Of a DNA stretch of 64,000 bases, positions 58,145 to 64,000 are shown piece by piece. The notes under the pieces are model-generated. The model searched no databases. It worked only from the letters and a program-made list of their open reading frames with translations, and was not told the origin of the DNA. The stretch is from assembly GCA_000335735.1 (NCBI GenBank), contig AMYY01000012.1:1-64000 (forward strand). The letters are read 5' to 3'. Each line of letters begins with the position of its first letter. Within the stretch, counting starts at the first letter, position 1. This stretch comes from an alpha proteobacterium L41A. GTDB taxonomy: Bacteria; Pseudomonadota; Alphaproteobacteria; Caulobacterales; Caulobacteraceae. The translations under genes and the position numbers were made by a program.

Positions 58145-58465
58145 TCACCAGATAATCAGGCTTAGGAAGAAGGCAGCGAAGGAGGCCGCGGCGAGGACGA
58201 AAGCCACACGCGAAACTTTGACGCAGCGCGTTATGAAGCGGCTTTTATAGTGACGGTGTGCGTCGGAAAAGATCGTCCTGAACGACGGCCCTATGCCGAA
58301 GTAGAAGACATTCTTCGAGAAGTCGTAGAAGTCCGGGGTCTTCCGAGGAACGAGCCCGTTTCGCCTTCTGTGGTCGGCCGCGAAATGCGCGCCCATGCTG
58401 CTGACCATGCCTGTCGCCATACTCAACCAGCCAACGATGGCTAGAGCGACTTGAGCGGTATTCAT
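58145..58465 (-). CDS. Small two-helix membrane protein coupled to adenosine deaminase
   Basis: 106-residue protein with hydrophobic helices at residues about 5-28 and 84-105 and a basic, His/Tyr-rich middle. No recognised family. The ATG overlaps the adenosine deaminase stop by 4 bases, so it is probably the last gene of that transcript. GC is lower than its neighbours. Confidence 0.65.
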   Translation of the reverse strand: MNTAQVALAIVGWLSMATGMVSSMGAHFAADHRRRNGLVPRKTPDFYDFSKNVFYFGIGPSFRTIFSDAHRHYKSRFITRCVKVSRVAFVLAAASFAAFFLSLIIW

Positions 58466-59475
58466 CGCTTCGCGTAGGCCTCGACCTCAGCCACGAACGC
58501 CGCCTTCTCCGCCTCGCCCAGGAACGACCCCTCGAAACTGTTCTTCGCCAGTTGCGTCACCTGATCGCGTGTCAGGCCGACGGCCTCGGCCAGCCGGCTG
58601 TAGTTGTCGTTCACATAGCCGCCGAAATAGGACGGGTCGTCCGAGTTCAGGGTGACGTGCAGGCCCCGGCGCAGCATCTCGGGGACGGGATGCTCCTTCA
58701 GGTCTTCGACCACGCACAGTTTCAGGTTCGACAGAGGGCAGACGGTCAGGGTCATCTGCTCGGCGACCAGCCGCTGGACCAGCGCCTCGTCCTCCATGGA
58801 GCGATTGCCGTGGTCCATCCGGTCGATATTCAGCAGGTCCAGCGCCTCGTGCACATAGGCGGGCGGCCCTTCTTCGCCGGCGTGGGCGCACAGCTTCAGG
58901 CCCAGATCGCGGGCGGCGGCGAAGACGCGCTGGAACTTGGACGGCGGATGGCCGACCTCCGACGAATCCAGCCCCACGCCGATGAAGTGGTGCAGATAGG
59001 GTTTGGCCGCCTCCAGCGTGGCGAAGGCCTCGTCCTCGGTCAGGTGGCGCAGGAAGCTGAGGATCAGACCGCTGGAGACGCTGAGCTCCGCCTTGGCCCG
59101 GTCCATGCCCGCGATCAGCCCCTCGACTACCACGCCGAACGGCACGCCCCGGTCGGTATGGGTCTGAGGATCGAAGAAGATTTCGGCGTGGCGCACATTG
59201 TCCGCCGCCGCGCGCTGGAAATAGGCGAAGGCCAGATCCTCGAAATCCTGCCGCGTCAGCAGGACGGCGGCCCCCGCATAGTAGATGTCCAGGAAGTCCT
59301 GCAGGTTCGAGAAATTATAGGCCGCCCGCACCGCCTCGACGCTGTCGTAGGGAATGGACACGCCGTTGCGCTGCGCCAGCTCGAACATCAGTTCGGGCTC
59401 CAGCGAGCCCTCGATGTGCAGGTGCAACTCGGCCTTGGGCAGGCCGGCGATATAGGCGTCGAGGTCAGTCGGCAT
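58462..59475 (-). CDS. add: Adenosine deaminase
   Basis: 337-residue metal-dependent deaminase converting adenosine to inosine in purine salvage. Zn site ELHLHIEGSLE, the catalytic HAGEEGPP, and VTLNSDDPSYFGG are present. It could also act on adenine in part of this family. It starts 10 bases inside the 3' end of vapC. Confidence 0.92.
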   Translation of the reverse strand: MPTDLDAYIAGLPKAELHLHIEGSLEPELMFELAQRNGVSIPYDSVEAVRAAYNFSNLQDFLDIYYAGAAVLLTRQDFEDLAFAYFQRAAADNVRHAEIFFDPQTHTDRGVPFGVVVEGLIAGMDRAKAELSVSSGLILSFLRHLTEDEAFATLEAAKPYLHHFIGVGLDSSEVGHPPSKFQRVFAAARDLGLKLCAHAGEEGPPAYVHEALDLLNIDRMDHGNRSMEDEALVQRLVAEQMTLTVCPLSNLKLCVVEDLKEHPVPEMLRRGLHVTLNSDDPSYFGGYVNDNYSRLAEAVGLTRDQVTQLAKNSFEGSFLGEAEKAAFVAEVEAYAKR

Positions 59476-59893
59476 TGAGGACAGTCTTCCAGTTCGAAAG
59501 GCTAAGTATTTGGACTGACGCGAGATCGGTCGCCTTTATATTCAGCTTGGTGTCGGCGGTGATGAGGGGAAGGCCGAGGCGTTCCGCCAGGGCCAGATAG
59601 AAGCAATCATAGACCGCATGGTCCAACGCGCGGCCGATCTCGAACGCGCGCTCGGCCAAGCCATGTGCGGGTGACAGGTTGATGCGGGCGCGTTCGATGG
59701 CGCGAATGGCCATGGCTGCGTCGTCGGCGGCGTATTCATCCTTGCGCACCTTCTTCCAGAACACATTGGCGCATTCCACAAGAAGCAAATCCGGCGCGGC
59801 CAGAGGCAGGAAACGCAGGTCGAGCGACGCCTGGGCATCCTCTTCCTTTACGAACCATTTGATGACGACGCTAGAGTCGATGACAGCCTTCAC
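59465..59893 (-). CDS. vapC: VapC-type PIN-domain toxin
   Basis: 142-residue PIN-domain RNase toxin. Acidic residues of the active site lie in VIDSSVVIKWF (Asp near residue 5), the middle ECANVFWKK, and the C-terminal VYDCFYLALAERLGLPLITADTKL. Type II toxin-antitoxin module with the adjacent vapB. Overlaps both neighbours. Confidence 0.87.
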   Translation of the reverse strand: MKAVIDSSVVIKWFVKEEDAQASLDLRFLPLAAPDLLLVECANVFWKKVRKDEYAADDAAMAIRAIERARINLSPAHGLAERAFEIGRALDHAVYDCFYLALAERLGLPLITADTKLNIKATDLASVQILSLSNWKTVLNAD

Positions 59894-60126
59894 CGCTCGT
59901 CTCGCCCTTCCCGAACCAGAACTTCGGAGGGCGTATGATGCTTACCGGCCGAGCGGGCGCGAAGGTCGTCTGAAACCCGGATCCAGTCGAAGCCGTCGGC
60001 TTCCTCGGCCGCAGCGGCGGTCAGGATGGCGCGATACTCGGCCTCGGCCGAACGACCGTTGCGGACCGCCCGCTGCTTCAGCGCCTGCACCGTGGCTTCG
60101 TCCAGATGACGGACATGGATGTTCAT
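59890..60126 (-). CDS. vapB: VapB/FitA-like antitoxin
   Basis: 78-residue ribbon-helix-helix antitoxin of the FitA type (MNIHVRHLDEATVQALKQRA). The C-terminal part should wrap the toxin. ATG at 60126 with GGAGG upstream is preferred to TTG at 60138. It overlaps vapC by 4 bases. Confidence 0.85.
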   Translation of the reverse strand: MNIHVRHLDEATVQALKQRAVRNGRSAEAEYRAILTAAAAEEADGFDWIRVSDDLRARSAGKHHTPSEVLVREGRDER

Positions 60127-60141
60127 GACGGCCTCCAACAG

Positions 60142-60160
60142 ATGATAGCAATGCTATCAT
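60142..60160 (-). promoter_or_regulatory. VapB operator palindrome
   Basis: ATGATAGCAATGCTATCAT, two perfect 9-bp arms around one base, 15 bases before the vapB ATG, overlapping a TATGAT -10-like hexamer. The usual place for autoregulation of a type II TA module. Confidence 0.8.
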
Positions 60161-60176
60161 ACCGCAAGCGGTGTCG

Positions 60177-61979
60177 CTACATCCGCTCCGGTGTGTCGAT
60201 GCCCAGCAGGTTCAACGCGATTTCAAGCTGACGCAGAGCCGCGGCGGACAGTGCCAGACGTGAGCGTTTGGTCGCTTCGTCCGGCGCGATCAGCACGGGG
60301 CAGGCGGCGTAGAACTTCGAGAAGGACTGGGCCACGCGATAGGCGTGTTCGGCGACCAGATGCGGCATGCGCTTGTCGTAGGCGTCCGACACGGCGGTCG
60401 AGAAGGCGTCCAGCGTCAGGGCCAGGTCGCGCTCCGCCGGTTCGGCGATGATGATGGCGCCGGGCGTCAGTCCCTGTTCGGCGCCCTTGCGCAGCAGGGA
60501 TTTGATGCGGACCGATTGGTAGAGCAGATAGGGGCCTGTCTTGCCCTCGAAGCTCATGAAGCGGTCGAGGTCGAAGACGTAGCTGGTCGTGCGCGCGTTC
60601 GACAGGTCGGCGAACTTCAGGGCCGCGATGGCCACCTTGTGCGCGATGGCCTTGAACTCGTCCGGCGACAGGTCGTCGCCCAGCTTGGCGTCCTTCAGGC
60701 GCTCGCGCGCCTTGTCCGTCGCCTGGTCGATCAGGTCGCGCAGCTTCAGCACGCCGCCCGCGCGGGTCTTGAAGGGCTTGCCGTCCTGACCGTTCATCGT
60801 GCCGAAGCCCAGATGCTCCAGCGCGCCCTCAACGGCGTAACCGGCCAGATAGGCGGCGCGGAACACCTGTTCGAAATGCTCGGCCTGGCGTTCATCGACG
60901 ACGTAGAGGGCCAGGTCGGGCGACAGAGCCTTCTTGCGGTCCAGGATCGTGGCCAGGTCGGTCGTGCCGTACATGGCCGAACCCTCCGAGCTGATGACCA
61001 GCAGGGGCGGGGGAGACGGGGCCTCGATCACCGAGCCGTCGGCCAGCTTTTTCTTGCGCGTCTCGCCGGGCTTGGCGACGTGAACCACCTGGGCGCCGTC
61101 ATCCTCGACCAGCAGGCCGGCGACGTTCAGGTGCGCCAGCATTTCAGGCATCAGGGGGTCGGCGTCGCTTTCGCCGTTCCACAGGTCGAAATCGACCGAC
61201 AGATCGCCGTATTCGCGCTTCAGCGCCTCACGGCTGACCGCCACGAAATGCTTCCAAAGCGCGCGATAGCCGGGCCGTCCGGCCTGCAACTCGGCCGTCG
61301 CCTTGCGGGCGCGGTCGCGGAAGGCCGGATCCTCCTTGGCCTTGCCGGCGGCCTGCGGATAAAGGCGGTCCAGATCGGCCAGGGTCACTGGGCTTTCGGT
61401 CGGGAAGGGGCCGTCGCCTTCGGCCATAAAGGCCTCGGCCAGACCTTCATCGCCGCAGGCGACGATCAGCAGGCCCATCTGGAAGCCCCAGTCGCCGAAG
61501 TGGGCGTCGCCGGTGACGTGGTCGCCGCGGAAGCGGAACAACCGCTTCAGGCTCTCGCCGATGATGGCGCTGCGAAGGTGGCCGACGTGCATCGGCTTGG
61601 CGACGTTGGGACCGCCGTAGTCGATGACCACCCGGCGCGGCTCGGCCACGGTCGCGGCGCCCGCGTGGGCGGCGTCGTTCGCCACCTCAGTCGCCCGTTC
61701 GGCCAGCAGGGCGTCGGAGAGTTTCAGATTGATGAAGCCGGGCCCCGCGACCTCGACCGAGGCGAAGCGGGCATCGGCGCTCAGGCGCTCGGCGATCTTG
61801 CCGGCCAGTTCGCGCGGATTGGCCTTCAGCGCCTTGGCGGCGGCGAGGGCTCCATTGGATTGGAAATCGGCCAGGTCGGGGCGGTCCGACGGGGTGACGC
61901 GGGCCAGGGCCGGGTCCACGCCTTCGGCGGCGAAGGCGGCGGCGACCGCTTCGCTGAGGACGGTCTTCAGATCAGACAT
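60177..61979 (-). CDS. argS: Arginyl-tRNA synthetase
   Basis: 600-residue class I synthetase. The HIGH-type motif is [15 protein letters not shown]; the KMSK-region equivalent [15 protein letters not shown] is present; the C-terminal DALR anticodon domain ends [12 protein letters not shown]. Cytoplasmic, charges tRNA-Arg. TAATG overlap with the upstream gene. Confidence 0.96.
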   Translation of the reverse strand: MSDLKTVLSEAVAAAFAAEGVDPALARVTPSDRPDLADFQSNGALAAAKALKANPRELAGKIAERLSADARFASVEVAGPGFINLKLSDALLAERATEVANDAAHAGAATVAEPRRVVIDYGGPNVAKPMHVGHLRSAIIGESLKRLFRFRGDHVTGDAHFGDWGFQMGLLIVACGDEGLAEAFMAEGDGPFPTESPVTLADLDRLYPQAAGKAKEDPAFRDRARKATAELQAGRPGYRALWKHFVAVSREALKREYGDLSVDFDLWNGESDADPLMPEMLAHLNVAGLLVEDDGAQVVHVAKPGETRKKKLADGSVIEAPSPPPLLVISSEGSAMYGTTDLATILDRKKALSPDLALYVVDERQAEHFEQVFRAAYLAGYAVEGALEHLGFGTMNGQDGKPFKTRAGGVLKLRDLIDQATDKARERLKDAKLGDDLSPDEFKAIAHKVAIAALKFADLSNARTTSYVFDLDRFMSFEGKTGPYLLYQSVRIKSLLRKGAEQGLTPGAIIIAEPAERDLALTLDAFSTAVSDAYDKRMPHLVAEHAYRVAQSFSKFYAACPVLIAPDEATKRSRLALSAAALRQLEIALNLLGIDTPERM

Positions 61980-62665
61980 TATTGGCTCGGTGCGGAGGCA
62001 GGCGAGGGCGCGGCGGGCGTCGTGCCGGCGTTGACGCGGAAGCGGCTGCCCGAGCGGTTGAACTCGGCCATTTCCGGCGTCACGTCGAAACCGACCAGGA
62101 TTTCGAAGTTGCTGCCGCTGGTGTCGATGCCGGCGCGCGGAATGACGATGGTGCGCTTTTCAGTGACCGAGGCGGTGCGCTGGCCCTCGAAGTTCACCGG
62201 CAGGTCGAAATATTCCTTGGACAGGATGGCGTTGTTCCGCTCGGTCACCGCGATCCAGTAGCGGTAGGTGCGCTGCTCGCCGCTCGCCTGCGGGCCACGG
62301 CCCAGGTTGAACAGCACGTCCATATCGACGCGAATCGGATCGGCCTCGCGATATTCGCAATCCGAAGAGATGCCTTCGATCTCGCCGGTGTAGCCGACGT
62401 TGGCCACGGCGGCGCGGCCGCCTTCCAGCTCGACATAGCGGGCGGCGTCGTAGAGGATCTTCACATAGGGGCAGGGACCGGCGTTGGCGCGGCGACGCAG
62501 GGGCGCGATGCGCGGCGCGCGCGACGGCGCGGCGTCTTCGCCCGAGGCCTGCTGCTGTTGCCCGCCGCGCTCACGTTGACGCTGGGAGGTCTGGGCCTCG
62601 GCGGCGACGGGCAGGACGGAGGCCGCGATGGAGAGGGCGGCCAGGGCGGTGAACACGCGACGCAT
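61979..62665 (-). CDS. Secreted protein of unknown function upstream of argS
   Basis: 228-residue protein with a signal peptide ([24 protein letters not shown]), a Gln/Arg-rich linker, and a beta-rich C-terminal domain with two cysteines (in [21 protein letters not shown] and [10 protein letters not shown]). No characterised family comes to mind. ATG at 62665 chosen at the signal peptide, though an upstream frame to 62722 is open. The stop overlaps the argS start. Confidence 0.75.
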   Translation of the reverse strand: MRRVFTALAALSIAASVLPVAAEAQTSQRQRERGGQQQQASGEDAAPSRAPRIAPLRRRANAGPCPYVKILYDAARYVELEGGRAAVANVGYTGEIEGISSDCEYREADPIRVDMDVLFNLGRGPQASGEQRTYRYWIAVTERNNAILSKEYFDLPVNFEGQRTASVTEKRTIVIPRAGIDTSGSNFEILVGFDVTPEMAEFNRSGSRFRVNAGTTPAAPSPASAPSQ

Positions 62666-62785
62666 CAGCTTATTTTTCCGACAGCGAGAAAGGGCGCACG
62701 ACGATCGGCGGCCGATCATCAACGCTCGCCGCTGATAGCGGCTAAAGCGAGGCGCGGCAAACGCTTGCTGCCCTCAGCGCTCCCC

Positions 62786-63229
62786 TCAACGCTCCATGAC
62801 CAGGCAGGTCGAGGTCGCGGTCGCATAGAGCTTGCCGTCCAGGCCGCGCAGATCGGCCTCCGAGAAGGCCGCGCGCCGACCGGCCTGAACGATCCGGCCC
62901 TCGGCGTGAACGGGCGTGCCGGCGGTCAGCGCCTTGTGAAAAACCGTCTTCAGTTCCAGCGTCGTATAGGTCTGACCCGGCCGAAGCGTGGAGTGCACGA
63001 CGCAGCCGCAGGCCGAGTCGAGCACCGTCGCGATCCAGCCGCCATGGACCGTGCCCAGTGGATTATACACGGCGGTGGTGGGGATGGCCTCGAACACCAC
63101 CCGGCCTTCTTCCACTTCGGTCAGTTCGAAGCCGACGGTGCGGGCGATGGGTGCGATGAAGCCGCCCGTCATGCCCAGCCGCAGTTGGTCGATCCCGGAC
63201 AGGGCGGCGATATCGACGGTTTCAGTCAT
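62786..63229 (-). CDS. PaaI-family acyl-CoA thioesterase
   Basis: 147-residue hotdog-fold thioesterase. The NPLGTVHGGWIATVLDSACG segment is the family signature around the catalytic Asp, followed by YTTLELKTVFHKAL. Substrate unknown, but aromatic or medium acyl-CoA are usual. Confidence 0.88.
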   Translation of the reverse strand: MTETVDIAALSGIDQLRLGMTGGFIAPIARTVGFELTEVEEGRVVFEAIPTTAVYNPLGTVHGGWIATVLDSACGCVVHSTLRPGQTYTTLELKTVFHKALTAGTPVHAEGRIVQAGRRAAFSEADLRGLDGKLYATATSTCLVMER

Positions 63230-63303
63230 GCAAACGACTCCTGATGGGGTCCGTTTACAATAAGGACGGACGCTGCCGTGACAAGCGTCCGTCGTATCGG
63301 TCC

Positions 63304-63870
63304 TTACAGGCCCGGCAGTTTGAAGCCGTTGCTGCGACGCGGCTGGATCGTGATGGCCTGTTGGCCGCCGGTCAGAGCCTGAAGACGGGCGGCCTCGGTC
63401 GAGGCGTCGATGGTCTTCTGGCCTTCGGCGGTCTGGCGAACCGTCGGGGCCTGGGTCGAGGCATCGTCCTTGCGCCAGAACATCAGGCGGTTGGCGAAGC
63501 TTTCGTCCTTGTGCGCCAGATCGCCGAACTCGTCATCGACGACATAGCGGGCGAGCGGATCGGCCTGGTCGCCGCCGGCCTGGGCCACCAGGACCTGTTC
63601 GCCCGGCGTGCGGGTGACGGCCTGACGCTGACCCAGAAGGATCTGACGCGCGGCGCTTTCGGGGGCCAGTTCCTGCGGCCGCGGCTGGCCCGGCGCGGGC
63701 GGGCGCAGGCCGTATTCCGGCGGAATGCTGAGCGGGGCGGTCGAGACGGTGACGAACTCGTCCGGCACCACCTTGGTCAGGCCGATGCCCTGTTTGATGC
63801 TTCCGCAGGCCGAGACGGCGAGCGCGGAGGAGGCGACGAGGGTCAGGACGGCGACACTGCGGATACGCAT
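63304..63870 (-). CDS. DUF3035 lipoprotein, BamF-like
   Basis: 188-residue lipoprotein with lipobox LAVSAC (Cys about 22). After it comes VVPDEFVTVSTAPLSIPPEYGLRPP, the alphaproteobacterial DUF3035 signature. As I recall, the Caulobacter BamF subunit of the outer-membrane BAM complex carries this BamC-like motif, so an envelope-assembly role is likely. The remainder is Ala/Gln-rich and low complexity. Confidence 0.75.
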   Translation of the reverse strand: MRIRSVAVLTLVASSALAVSACGSIKQGIGLTKVVPDEFVTVSTAPLSIPPEYGLRPPAPGQPRPQELAPESAARQILLGQRQAVTRTPGEQVLVAQAGGDQADPLARYVVDDEFGDLAHKDESFANRLMFWRKDDASTQAPTVRQTAEGQKTIDASTEAARLQALTGGQQAITIQPRRSNGFKLPGL

Positions 63871-63941
63871 GGTTTCAGGCTCTGGTCGGCTGATGCAGGA
63901 AGCGCCGCGATGGCGCAGTCGGCATAGTGAAGACGGGGTGA

Positions 63942-64000
63942 TTACGACTTTTCGACGGCCGCGCCAACCTTGGCGGGTTTGTCGGACACCAGACTGTCGA
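63942..64000 (-). CDS. C-terminal end of an upstream gene, possibly lspA
   Basis: An open frame runs off the right edge and ends with a TAA at 63942-63944, reading DSLVSDKPAKVGAAVEKS at the end. In related genomes the signal-peptidase II gene lies here, and its last helix is followed by a short charged tail like this. Only about 19 residues are visible, so identity is tentative. Confidence 0.35.
   Translation of the reverse strand, partial: DSLVSDKPAKVGAAVEKS

Noticed and set aside
60345-62261. 638-codon plus-strand open frame opposite argS
   Set aside because: Shadow of argS; no domain or ribosome binding site.

Overview
The window is GC-rich chromosomal DNA of an alphaproteobacterium, most likely Caulobacterales (Brevundimonas or a close relative; this placement is inference). 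The grounds are high GC with strong third-position bias, three large TonB-dependent receptors, an F0-only ATP synthase operon with separate b' and b subunits, an ScfR/PccR-type regulator beside propionyl-CoA genes, and a DUF3035 (BamF-like) lipoprotein. No tRNA, rRNA, CRISPR array, prophage or transposase gene was seen.

Layout. 0-12.3 kb: a Tat-type metallophosphoesterase, two TonB receptors (the second without a signal peptide, behind a 0.6 kb gap), AlaC-like aminotransferase with a DUF808 membrane protein, a PafA-like alkaline phosphatase and pyruvate kinase. 12.2-23.1 kb: the propionate module. An ScfR-type regulator and a Gfo/Idh oxidoreductase run leftward. pccB, an odd lower-GC secreted-protein gene, pccA, both methylmalonyl-CoA mutase subunits and the epimerase run rightward. 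Several TTTGCAAA-like sites lie in the divergent promoter. Together these genes convert propionyl-CoA to succinyl-CoA. 23.1-31.7 kb: an MliC/DUF4232 lipoprotein, kbl-tdh (threonine to glycine plus acetyl-CoA), a YkgJ-type cysteine-cluster gene, a GT9 glycosyltransferase, dihydroorotase coupled to a prephenate dehydrogenase, and an esterase. 31.8-36.4 kb: an alpha/beta hydrolase divergent from an iron-type TonB receptor with a Fur-box-like operator, followed by a PepSY membrane protein and a 65-residue partner.

36.3-44.0 kb: erpA, dGTPase, a SPOR protein, nagZ, scpA-scpB (chromosome segregation), an orphan CHASE4 histidine kinase and ispH. 44.2-46.9 kb: atpI-atpB-atpE-atpF'-atpF with a strong terminator. 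46.9-49.1 kb: two small membrane proteins and an SDR. 49.1-53.9 kb: the glycine cleavage operon gcvT-gcvH-gcvPA-gcvPB behind a tandem glycine riboswitch. 54.0-58.1 kb: an HSL-type esterase, fructose-1,6-bisphosphatase, nicotinamidase and a Y-family polymerase. 58.1-64 kb: a small membrane protein coupled to adenosine deaminase, a VapBC module with a palindromic operator, argS, a conserved-type secreted protein, a PaaI-type thioesterase, the DUF3035 lipoprotein and a probable lspA tail.

Most of the window is ordinary housekeeping. The points worth a second look are a palindromic repeat read in frame inside the small mutase subunit, two copies of another long-armed palindromic repeat (one inside the gcv operon), a threonine dehydrogenase that has lost all four structural-zinc cysteines, the low-GC secreted gene wedged between pccB and pccA, and a TonB receptor lacking an export signal.
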